The translations under genes were made by a program, and so were the position numbers. Shown here one piece after another: positions 13,201-24,926 of a stretch of DNA of 64,000 nucleotides. The notes beneath the pieces were generated by a model. It did not search any database. It saw only the letters and a program-made list of their open reading frames with translations, and was not told where the DNA came from. Numbering within the stretch: the first letter of the stretch is position 1; every line of letters begins with the position of its first letter. This DNA comes from Daphnia pulex (Eukaryota; Arthropoda; Branchiopoda; Diplostraca; Daphniidae), in NCBI RefSeq assembly GCF_021134715.1, contig NC_060021.1:9890501-9954500 (forward strand), in the 5' to 3' direction.

Positions 13201-15145
13201 GGTCCAATGGCATCAATGACCACAGCACCGGCCTCTTTGACGTTTGGCGAACGATGATCCAGTAGATAGTCGCTGGTTCTCCTGGAGTTTCCGATGGTAT
13301 TTGCTCATTAACAGGGACTTAACCAGTGGGAGACACACATTCCCTAACCGACTTTATATATACATACCAGCAGCTCTATCTACACGTATATATAGAGCAA
13401 AAGACACACACAATGTTCTCTCTAAAGCCTTTTTTTTTTGGCGTAGGTGAAGGATTCTTTACTCTTTGAGTCAGCAAATGAATGAGAGGGCGGAGTCGGT
13501 CTTGCTCAAAAGAGACTGGCAATAAAAAGTAAAAAGAATAGAGCAGAGAGACAAGCAAGCAGCGGCCTTTTTAACCTCTTAATGGAGTTTGACGTGGATC
13601 AAATCAGTCGCGAGTATTCATCCGCCTATCTCCTTCCTTGGGGTTCCATTTTTTCTCGGATGGGAAAATGTTTTAAAAAATATGCCACCACGACCGTCCG
13701 TATGGACATAGTAGTAGAGACCTGGAAAAAAAGATGATGGAAGCCCATCAATAGCTGGGCGCTTCTTCCCCAAAAAACTTGCAGTGCGAGATCACTGTCA
13801 AGCGTCAAACAATTCTCTGTCCATTGTCTATTTCCCTTTTTTTATTTTTTCTCAATCCGTTAAGAACTAAATCAAGCACCGCGCTCTGCATTTTCTTGCC
13901 AAGGCATGAAAATGTCAGTTTTTCCGGCTTAAATCAAGAGGACGCATTCTCACACATCTTACAAGAGGATTTTCAAAAAAAAAAAAAGATAAGATAAGGA
14001 AGTCTGTGCCGACATTGCTATTTTTCTTTCCAAGTTTTTTAGACCTGTGTGTGTGTTCGTATTAATCCCGAATCATTCAATTGAAAACGGAAATGCGCCG
14101 TGACCAATTGATTTAAAGAATTTCTCATTTACAATATTAAAAAAAATAAAATAGCAGCAGCATATCATTCACTCCGCACCTTGGAATAGGGGGAGAGATA
14201 TGGCGGCTTTTAGTTTTCCATCAGCAAATTGTCACCGAGCGGGTCGTATCCCATCGTCTGGCGATTTCATTTTTTTTCTTCCCCTCTGCAGTTGAAAGTA
14301 TACGGGTAACAAAAAAGCAGAAGGACTGAAATTCACTTTAGATTCTGAATATAACGAGTCGACAAGATCATGTGGCGCAAAACCCCAGCCAGCCAGTAGT
14401 CGTTGTTCACCCATAAGCTGCTGGTGGGGTTCCCAATAGAGAAAAAGGGCCACCACTAGCACCTTTGACCCTTTTTTTTTTTTGAAAAATAAAAGATACA
14501 ACAAGACAGTTTTGCCTTTAGAAAAAAGACCCAGCAACCCTTTTTGAAAAAAAAAATGCATTTGGTTGGATATTTACAGTCAAATCATTTTTTATAGTCG
14601 TTTTTCTATGGGGTCTAAACTCTTATTTCGTCCCCATTGATTGATTACCGTTGGCACCCATTCAGCGTGTAAAAAGTTGTGATGGTTTTCTTTATATTCT
14701 TCCATCCCGTATAATATAATTCAACAAATCTTGATGACCTGTATTTTTGGCACCTGGTTTTTTTTCTCTGGTACCCCCCCCCCCCCCCCCCCCCCCCCAT
14801 CATCTGGTGTGTCTGTCCTTCCGTGTTTCAATCGGACAAAATCCTTATGAATCGATAGTTTTTCCTTCTTTTATTTTTTAAAGAAAAAGGGAGAAAGAAA
14901 GAAAAAAAAACGACAGATTGAACGCTCAACTTTTTTACAGCTGCTTTTTCTTCATAAGGTCATGTGGCTGGGCTGTGCCCGACAGATGGCCGTGGACGGA
15001 AAAGGCTTTTAAAAAAATAAAACATCCCGCTTAGACACACACACACACGGGGAAAAGGTCAGCTGAAATCTTTGAAAAAAACACGCGGACCCAAATCATT
15101 TTTTAAAAAACCAGAAGAATAAGACAAAAAAACTAAATTTATTGA
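7266..15145. other. Gene-free region upstream of Delta
   Basis: I read both strands and find no coding segment with recognisable residues or linked splice sites. The ORFs are short, low in complexity (K/F/S-rich from A/T runs) and overlap in several frames. There are simple repeats: GGT repeats at about 9024-9049, GAAAA runs near 11785-11810, and CA/GT tracts in many places. The region is probably regulatory or intergenic DNA for Delta, which in arthropods has a large dispersed control region; that role is inference. Confidence 0.5.
14774..14798. repeat. 25-bp poly-C homopolymer
   Basis: An uninterrupted run of 25 C follows CTCTGGTA. It is the longest homopolymer in the window. Long C runs can form i-motif/G-quadruplex structures and are hard to sequence, so the true length is uncertain. 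Confidence 0.95.
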
Positions 15146-17792
15146 TTTCCCACACAGACTATATATTTTCACGTTTTTAAATCAAATGTGGGAACACGCA
15201 ATACCCAAAATCGAGCCAATTAACACCTCGTGTCTAATCGGGTGACGATTAATTATATACTTAATCGGAATCTGGAAATGGGTCCGCAAATGAAGCCACC
15301 TAAAGGAGTGTAGGAGTGCAGGAGGGGGTGTAATAGGGCGACCAAATCAAACGGCCATGAATGAACAATTTTTATTTTTATTTTTATTTTTTTCACCTAT
15401 ATGTATACCAAGCGCACACACCTTTCCCTATATGTGTATACACCTTAGACTCAGCGTGGGAAAAGGTGTTTTGCCACTAGGAAAGATGGTGGGGACTATA
15501 GATTAATCCGATCAAATCTCTCCGCGCTCTCGGCATGTATATGCAAAGCGATTCAAGGATATATAATAAGACTTGTACACGGATAGATATATATGCCACT
15601 CTGAATTGATTGAAATACACATCATGCAATGTTGTAATTGATTTTTGGGAAATGTTGGCAGTCGTCGCCACCAGCACCGTCTCCCACGCCCGTGTCTCAC
15701 GGAGACTCGCTAATTATGCACCGACCTGTACAAACAATAACATATTAGATTTCAAATGATATTTATTTTTTAAAATTTTTATATCATTATTATTTATTTG
15801 CTCAAATCTACGTTGTGTGCTTGTTTGTTTTTTGTGTAATATTGCGGGAGGAGAAAGTTGGCGTTATGGTAATTTTGTGTCTACATGGCAGTGGCGGAAA
15901 TGAGCCAGTCTCGTGCTGTGCACAGATCGATTCGTTTTCTCTCTCTCGACTATAACCAAGTCGGTTGTTATTGAGATACGAAAAAACCTGGGGTAGGAAA
16001 AATGAAAAAATAAAAAAACAAACTGATAACCCAGTGTTTTTCTCGATCCTGTCATCACACCTGCGCCCGACGACCCCATCGATCTCTCTTTTCCCTCCAT
16101 AAAACATCAGCAAAAAACCAAACAACAACGAAATGTGCAACTGTATAATACAACAAGGTACACATTTTATTATATATTGTAACCAGTTTTTTTGGCGATA
16201 ACATTGGCGGCTATAACAGTTTTGCGACCTTGATTTCTCTTTGCACACACACACGGCAACGATACGGATCGGATGCGCGTTATCATAAAAGCGGAAAAAA
16301 AATAGACGATGGTCAGAAGCAGATGTCATACCCCCCTTTTCGTGAACACACGGACAAAAAATATCAAATACAAAAAAAGAATAAAGCAGTGTACGAGAGA
16401 CACAGCTTTCACTGGGCGAATGAATGAAGTAAACACCCTTTTTGCTTTTTTTTTCTATACATGCTGTGTGTGTGATGCCGGCTGCCAAAAAACAGCGACC
16501 CCTTTTTATTTTATTATTTGTTCCCACATATCGTATATTTACACTACCGGTATTATCTGTCCTATGTGTCGTTTGAGAGCAGCCAAAAGTGAAAGGGCTA
16601 GACACCAACAAGCTGTGCAGCACAGAAATGTGTCTGCCAATTAAAAAATGTCGAGATCGCCAAATCATATCAACTCGTGAAAAGTTCTCTTTGCTATCCT
16701 AAATTAAAATTCGAATAACTTTCTACGACCAGTATATAATAATCATTTGGTATTGAAATGCAGTTCCTCCGTTGATAGGCTACATACCGTGAGAAAACTT
16801 TTGAATACATAAATTTCGCTTGCGTTAAAGGAGATAGATGAATAACGTATCTACTTCACACAAGGTCGAAATGAAAAGCCCGAGTATATATATATACATC
16901 GGACACTGCAGAAGCGGCTCGTTTGTATGACTGACCCTTTTCATTCAACGGTGAATTGAAAAATGGGAATGAATAAAAAGAAGAAAAAAAAACATGAATG
17001 AGAGCTGGACACCATACCGAAATAGCATTCTTCTCTTTTCCCCATTTTATTTTTTTTAAGGAACTTGATGGTGACAGGCTCTCTCTATTCTCGGACAGGG
17101 ACTCTGCTTTTTTTTGGGGGGAAAAAGGGTTTCCTTTTGTTATTGAGACGAGGCCTGCCCAGGTTATATTCCTCACGCCTCCGTGGGAAAACTCGCACTC
17201 CTCAACCTAGTATATAATAGAATCACTCTTACAAAACTCTCAAAATATGTCTGAATCATCTATATAAGGAAATCAGGATTTGAATTCGTTCCAAGTTGGT
17301 GGGTCCCCATCACGTATATAGCGGATGAGACAAGAAGAAGAAGAAGCGGATGAAGGGGGCAAAAGGAAGTTGGATAGGCAGGTGCTCCGGCAGTTGTTGC
17401 CAGCAGGAAAAAGAAAAGAAAAGAAACATAGGTGCATTATCTTGGGCACGCGTCGCTAGTCAAGATGCGCGCCTCGTTCCAGCCCAGCAACCAGCAGCTA
17501 TAGCAGCGGTCAAGTCCGCACCGTCTTCAAGCTGCCCTTCCTCTCTGTTATTATTACAACCAATTTCTTAACGAAAAAACTCGCATGCTGCAAGTTGTTG
17601 GCTAATGCTGCTTGACCGCAAGGTCACGTGACACGATCCACTATCGTTGATGAAGAAGGCGGATAATCATAATCATATTTCCAGCAGCAGCCCATATTCA
17701 AAGTCATTAAGTAGACCAACTGCTTCCAGTTCCTTCCTTTGAGTTGGAACATTGGGAATGTCTAAAAATTCAAGCAGTCGGTCGTTCTCACG
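15146..17792. promoter_or_regulatory. Cluster of seven Su(H)/CSL sites upstream of Delta
   Basis: Exact matches to the CSL consensus YGTGRGAAM occur at 15146-15154 (minus), 15187-15195 (plus), 15455-15463 (plus), 16520-16528 (minus), 16788-16796 (plus), 17182-17190 (plus) and 17784-17792 (minus). By base counting (8 allowed words of 4^9, both strands) about 0.16 would be expected in this length. CSL is the DNA-binding partner of Notch intracellular domain. A cluster 8-11 kb upstream of the Delta ATG is a candidate Notch-responsive enhancer. A 286-codon open frame on the minus strand (15808-16668) overlaps it but shows no recognisable protein. Confidence 0.5.
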
Positions 17793-20700
17793 AGATCCAG
17801 GTGTTAACTTATTCATTTTTCCTCCGAGTATAAACGGTGATTACAGGTAATGGCCAAAATATAGGCTATATACACGCACAAAACACACAGGCTGGTTTGA
17901 CATCGGGGGAAAAAACATAAACTGTTATACTTTTGTTCTTGATGAGAGAATGCTGATTAAATCGAAATTCTTTTCTCTTCTAACATCTAAATAAACCGCA
18001 TAGTTGGTTGATTGTGTACACAGCTCGAATAATGACATCCTGTCTGTCTGTTGTTGTGTCGTTTAGTCATCAAGATATGCAAATGGCGTTGTCTTGTGTT
18101 GCTGCTGCTGCCATTAAGTTTCGGGCTGTTTTATCCTGCAAGGAAGAAGGAAAAGGTAGACGAGAAAAAACGGAGGAATATAACAGAGATAGTGCTGGCG
18201 CGCCACTATAGACCCCCACCGAAGTTATTAGCGGGAAAAAAACAAAAACGAAACTAACGTTCTTGTTTTCAACCCATCAACTGTCACGCGGTGAAATTTC
18301 TGTTTTTTTTCTTACATATCGGGAAACCGCATCAAACGCGACTGGCCAAAAACCAAAAAAGAGATGAGTCGTCGCTCGCTAAAAATAATGTCTTATTTCC
18401 ATTTGTTCGATAAGAGAAACAGCAGGTAGGTGGTTATATTATCTTTATATGCTCTAAGCATTCGGTATTATATGCAAAGACACGACACGAACATTCTGGT
18501 CTTAAACATCTCGATCATCTCGGGAATATCGCCGATGAAAACGCTGATGCAAAGGGGAGAGCGACTATTTGAAAAATGGATGGGGCGGTATGTCGGGTGA
18601 AGTAGCTCTCGAGATATTCAAAAGACTGGAAAAAAAGAGAATCGCGCGGAATAACGAAATGCCAAACATTTCAGAAATGGGAGATCAGCTCAACGGTCAC
18701 AAGGTATTTTTCCTGACCAATTTGTTCCATTCTCAAGTGCTCGCTGGTCCCACAAGTATATAGAAAATACAGTATAGCCAGACGCTTTTCATACATGTCT
18801 TGGGTGAATGGACGGAAGCTAAAAAGGTTTTTTTTTTCTTTTCTTTATTCCTCTTTTCATATTATCCCTTGGATCTCTCAAAGAAGAGAAAAACAGAGTC
18901 CATCGTCACCTTTTCTTCTCTTCTTTTTCTATATAACTCGATGATCTTTATATTCTATAGGCCCCCCTTCTGTTGCAAACTGCTATGGGCTCTGGGAGAA
19001 AACTATTCACAGCAGCAGCGGCCTGACGCAGTCACATAGTTTGCATTCCAAAGATTTTCTTGGTGGATGAGGAGATATGTTTGCGGCGATCACGATATCT
19101 TGTTTTTGCGCGGGGCTTTTCATTTGTGCTGGGGCACACGACCACTTGTGATCGCTCTCAATGGAAGCCGAATATGCGCTGAGATGATGAAAGCCCCAAA
19201 CTATTTCTGCCGCTCGCATTTCTCCCAGCACCCAGCAGAAAAAAAGGGTGATATCAAAAGGAACAACTGCAGCAAAAAGATTCATCGTTTGAGATTGGGC
19301 GACCGCCATCGCTTGACTCACCGCGCTACGTATATACACAATCAATTCTGTGAGGTATTTATCCCCCTTTTTTTTACTATTCATTTCGGTGGTCCCTTTC
19401 GGATATGCACTAAACATTCGGCGTAATTTTGATGTATGTACAAGCAAAGGGGAAAATATTTGATGAAATAAAAGCGTGGCGTTGAAAGGAATCTTTGGCT
19501 CACGTTCTGTATAGAAACGTATATAGGTCTTGTATCTATATCATATAAGTGCCAATCATCGTTCCACGCATATTTAAACGGAAGCGTTTCTTTGACCATT
19601 TTGATTTTGATGACAGCCGAACGTCGTTGCGAATTCTAATCTTTTTCTGAATTCAATTGATCAAAGATAGGTGACATGTTTTCATGCTTCAAATGATGAC
19701 TGACGGGAGCGCAACCAGATTTGATATCAGCCGTTATTGTAGAAAATAACGCTGTTGGTATGAACGTATAAATTTGGTCAGCTTGGAATACAAATTTGAC
19801 GGTTATTGACATTAACAACCGTGACGACGTCGTAGCATTAGTATAATATGTATGTATAGTTTATTCTTTTTTAACTTTACCCCCCCTCCGAAAGGGTTTC
19901 GTGCACGTTGGGGAGGGTCGTATATAAATCGCTGCTGCATGGGCGATGGGGGGTGTAACATAACAGCCCGTGATTCTCGCTCTATTCCTATGTATATATA
20001 GCTGCCTTCATTTCATTAAATCCAAAGCTTGATTCTGAATATTGATTTCCAGATTTTCCGTACACTCAACTAGACCACACGTATGGAAAGTTCCGGTAGC
20101 TAGAAACAGGAACGTAATCCGAGACCGGAAACATGGTTCCAGGTCACAGTCCGACCCCTGTTTCTTTTCAAAAGCCGTACGATAGATCGTAGCCTTCATA
20201 TCCCGTGATAAGTCGACTCTTATAGACGAGTTTGATCAAAACTAGAAATGTCCATTCGGAACTTTGATTTCCGCTTTCGCTTACGTAGACCCCCATGGTC
20301 GGTTGGAAAAAAAATGAACAGTGGAGTAGGGCTCCGATATATAATTCAATAGCGCGGTGTCGTATTAAAAAAACAGCTGATCACAGGACGCGGTATAAGT
20401 AGTACTCATCTGGTCACACAGGAAATGTTGGTCCATTGACTGCTCCATTTGTGTGTGTAGGAGTCGGCAAATTGTCTTCTGGACGAGCCTGGAACAAATA
20501 CTACAACAGGAAGGAACTAAGAAGAGTGCTGCTACTGCTGCTGCTGCTGGATGCTGAAAGTCAAAGTTCACGCGCAGCATAGGGACCATATAGGACGACT
20601 CACATTCGCCATTCAAACAACGAAGAGCACAGCACGCGCCTAATGGTTCAGCGGATCGAATTACATTGCCGTCAAGGGCAGCGCCAAAGTTGTCCGAAGA

Positions 20701-23700
20701 CAACGACGACAGAAGTTGAGGGTAAGCAGGAAAAAAGAAAAAAAGAAAATAGGAAGGCTGTCAATAATTTCTTTTGTCATTATATTGATAAGTGTTCCGG
20801 GTAATGATGATGCTCTGCTCTTCTTTTATTGTTTGAAAAATGCGCATCGCACGAAATGAGCACGTATAGGTTGAAGAGGATAATAACGGAACAGCGTCAT
20901 TCAGTTTATTTAGAGTGGCGCGATTGTTTTATAATTTAAAAAAAAATCTAATACAATTAGAATAAAAAAGGAAATAACAACCTAAAAATGAAATCACTTA
21001 ACTTTTAGTTAAGGCAAATTATTATTTTGAGATGATTGGGCTTTAAAAAACAAAAAAATAAGAAGTCAGCTAGTAAATATCATACAAGTCGGAAGAAATT
21101 CATGTGCAACACGTGTGCTGGAGGGGGTGAAGGGAGGCTGTGGAGAGTGACGAAAATGACAGCCGTTTGTGGTCCAGCAGGCAGGCAGGCCGCAGGCAGC
21201 AGCGTCAACCCAAAAAGTCTCATTTTTGCTACATTCATTTTGGGCTTCGCTCTAGACTGAAACTCAATCTACTGAATTTCCCCTCGGAGCAGCAGCCACA
21301 GCCTATATTCGACTTCCGCTTACATGTGGTTGGTTATATACAGGGCCACATTGGCGAAGACGACCAAAAGATGCGCCAACATGAGAATAACCAACTGTCT
21401 GCAAACAGTTAACCGTAATAAGCTCAACATAGCGTGGCGCGCCGCAGTTTGAATTTCCTGAACAAACACCAAATTCCAAATGCCTGGATGGAATTTCATT
21501 TTTATTCCGATGTTTTCTTTAATTTCTCAAGTATTTCTTAATACAGAATTGCGTATTACATAAGATAGCGTGAGTTGTTAAACAGGTTCTTTAATGGTTT
21601 TATATAGCAGTAGATTGACAATTATTGAGGTTTTCGTGAGCCTCGGTCTGTCTCAACAATAAGTTGATAGCTCTTTTTAAATAGTGTTTGCCCAGATTTT
21701 CTACCAGCTTTTTTAAAAATAGGTTCCGTCAATAAAACTCTCCCTCTCAAAATGGCGAGAATTACGTTCCCTTATTGGACTTTGGATTAATTCTATATCG
21801 CATTAGGTGTCCATTTCATGAATTCATCGACCTTATTACTAACCACGATAAAGCTTCACATGATGTGACATGTACACACATCATACAATCCGCTCTTACT
21901 GACATCAAAGATACAAAGACATCCGCTCTGACTGACAGTTTAAAGGTTTCAGTCGATTTGAGCCAAACCGCAAAATCCAAGTATCAAAAGGGATCCTGTT
22001 TTTGTGTACATAAAGTCGACAAATCCGAGAGATTCGATATGATATCGCCACCACCTTTTAACTGTCAAAGAAATCCTGCAAACCTCAAAGTTTTATTCTC
22101 TCTTATTCTCCTGGCTGGCTACAGTGTCGGACTGTTTCGGTTGACGTCCATGTGGAATCCTTTTCTCGGCGCGCACGTGTTGTTCGCTGCCGGAGCCGAG
22201 AGTGCTGCTGCTGCTGCCTGCGCTTGTGGACAACTGGACACCAGCAAAAGTCCGCGCGCTCGCCGGTGTCCGATTTCGTCACCTCCGGAAGCCACTTCCG
22301 CCGAGTCACATCACTTCCGGCTATCTAGGTTTTTAACTTTGCCCTTTCCGACCTTTTCTCTTTTTTCCACCTAGACACCGTCATTGGCCAGCATGCTGTG
22401 CTGTGCTGGGCCAGCAAAGTTTCACTGAGCGACGACCGATCAATCGACAGCTCGCAAAACGTTTTGGGTTTCTTGTCTTGTCTGCTGCTATTAGGGCCAA
22501 CTCCTGTCGATCCATCCGGCCATCAACTAATTACGTGCTCTTCTTCTTCTTCTGTGCTGTGCTGCTAAATTGTCTTGCTTTTTTTCCTTCATCAGCTTCA
22601 TTCGGCTCCCTTGTTTCCAACCCTCCTCACAGACATTTTTACCCCCTAGAGCCGTGCTATTAGATCCCAATCAATCGTATGCCCACTCTGTCCGTATAGA
22701 CAAGAAACCACGAACCCCCTCGACAAATAAAATTTCAAATCGATTCAATGATATTTACTTGTTCAATTCTCTTGCAGTTGAATTACAGAAATGGGGTCAT
22801 AAGGATTCAAATGGGTCGTCGTGAACCTCAAAAAGATGAAGCACAAACGACCTATAAAGCACCGAAACATTGACCCATTTTCTCATATAGCAGCATACCC
22901 GGGGTTGGAGAGATGATGTGGGGTGAGCAGCACAAGGGCTATTGCGTGATTTCATCGGCACGGCATCAGTGATGTTTGAGTAACAGGTATATATATACCT
23001 ACTGACTACCGTGAAACGATCGACAGATGGGCTGGAAAACGGGCATAATAGAAAGATATAATATATAGAATGGACCCGCCTCATTTTACCACAATGCATC
23101 AGCTACCTATAAAGATAAACAACTTTCTGTTGTTTCTCTTCTTCTTGTCTTGCTATACCTACCCAGATGGGGAGAGAAAAATTATAGGGAGAGATAATGC
23201 ACAAAAACAAAAATTACAAAATAAAATAAGAGACGCAATGGAAGTCATGAAACAGGTAAAGAGGCCATTTTCCAAAGGTCCTGAAAAGGCGGAAAGGTGA
23301 GTTGCATTTTTCATCATTTATTTCTTTCTCCACTGAATCAAAACTTTCGACCTTAACATTTCAATTACACGCAGTTAATTCGTAGATCTCTTCTTTTTTT
23401 TTCGTCATTCAGCTTATTCGGAATTCTAAAAATAATGCGAAAAACTATGGTCGGCCGTCTTGACCTCGCAGTGAGGTTTGTATGTGGGCACCAACTGTCC
23501 GGTCGACATATCCTAGTCATTGGATATTTCCGGCAAAGTTTTGACGTTATACAAAAGATCTTCTTGCAAGGAGAGACAAGCGAGCGCACAAGTCGAACGC
23601 AGTGAAGAGGATCCAAACAGCATGGGATGTGTATAGTCTATACAGTCATGGTGCTGGACGATGGTGGGGCTGAACTCGGTCGAACCGCAATAGGTATAGC

Positions 23701-24352
23701 AGGAGCAGGTGAATGCGTGCATTAATGACTTCCCCTTCTTACATGGAGTCGTTGCAGGTGGTTTCCTAGACAAATACGAAATTCTCTCAAGAGTAACGCG
23801 ATGAAAAAAAAAGGAAAACAACTTCAGACCTCAGCAAATGAACCTGCAGACCACGCACCTTGGACAGTTGAAAGCGGAAGTTCTAGTTGGTTGATTCCCT
23901 CTTTGGAAGCCAAGAGGGTTCTGGGGGGGGGTGTTATAAGGGTTGGTATTTCGGACAATTTGCAGGTTTTTTTTTACAAATTTTTACTTGGATCTTGTCC
24001 GTCCAGGGTGGGCTTAATCAAAATTGTTGAGACAAACAAATTGATATGAAAATAATCACGATCCGTTCAGCGGATGCTGATTAGAAGAAAATTGGACAAG
24101 TGTCGTCTGCTCTCGATGAGTTAAAAATTTCGAAAAAGTCAGAGACAAAGTTAAAGATTTATATTGTTATAGATTTATTTGTTTTTATGATAACCATCAT
24201 ACTCCATGCTGATTAGCGGGTAAATAATACTAGGAATACAAATATAACGATTGTCGGAGCTATAGAAGAGTAAAATCTGTTCCAAATTTGGGAAATGTTT
24301 GGACTAGCATTGATCATGTGATTGCACTGTCGATGCATGGCAGTTTGTTGTA
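17793..24352. other. Gene-free region, no supportable feature
   Basis: No recognisable coding exon, RNA gene or repeat structure was found. Several ORFs of 60-200 codons exist (for example 21775-22374 plus, 19007-19447 minus), but they lack family motifs, have low-complexity composition and do not connect through splice sites. CTG/CAG triplet runs occur near 20535-20550 and 22205-22217. Confidence 0.45.
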
Positions 24353-24926
24353 CTATGTAACCTTTTCCTGTTTTGCAGATTTGAGGCCAGAGACAGCCAT
24401 TATAACTACACAATATGCAAGTTCTTCTGCAGGTGTTAACCTGTCATCAACAACAGTCTCATGATCATCGCTTGGGAAAAGATAAATTTCCTTTACTTTA
24501 ATTGACCTGTTACCTACTAGATATTTTAATGCTGCATTACCTGCATCAGTGCAGTGTATTCCACGTAAACCTTTCATTCTCCCATTTATCAACAATTAGG
24601 GTTTACCCAGTGTCTCATTTTCAACTTTTCCTGACTTGTTGTTGTTTCTGCTGCCAATATTTTTTCGTAACCCATTTTCTATTTTTATTTAGGTAAAAAT
24701 CATCCCATCCCATTGCAATGCAATCGAAGGCATTGTCAACCGAGTTACGGATCTCTCTTTTCCCCCTTTCTTTAAATGTCCTCGTGTACGCCCATGTGAA
24801 TGTGGGTGTATTCACGAGGGACACCCTTCTTACCGTATCCTGTCTGGTGTCATTTAACTCTTCATCGGATGGATGGAGCAACTGTACGAACTGTTCGATT
24901 GCAACTGGCTGTATTTCCCAGGCCTA
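24353..24926 (-). CDS. Possible coding segment of unknown function, weakly ankyrin-like
   Basis: On the minus strand an acceptor (CTCCTACCTTTAG before 24926) opens a frame that runs to about 24621 (WEIQPVAIEQFVQLL..., ...NAFDCIAMGWDDFYL). A second frame, 24595-24353, reads GLRGIHCTDAGNAALKYLV and RLTPAEELAYC, which resembles ankyrin-repeat spacing (G-x-x-x-I-H...GN...LKYLV). Amino-acid composition looks coding rather than random. The two pieces are in different frames and I cannot define a clean intron between them, nor a start. The plus strand of the same interval is also bounded by an acceptor (TTTTATTTAG at 24692) and a donor (CTAAAG|GTAGGAG at 24926). The strand is therefore not certain. 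It may be a gene fragment or a pseudogene. Confidence 0.28.

Noticed and set aside
15808..16668. 286-codon open frame on the minus strand in the region upstream of Delta
   Set aside because: Longest ORF of the gene-free region, but rich in F/C/S from low-complexity sequence, with no domain, no splice partner and no plausible start context.
19007..19447. 146-codon frame on the minus strand, with an overlapping 119-codon frame on the plus strand
   Set aside because: Mutually overlapping frames without motifs; probably chance.
21775..22374. 199-codon open frame on the plus strand
   Set aside because: No recognisable family. The alanine/cysteine run comes from a CTG repeat (22202-22216). No splice signals or promoter.
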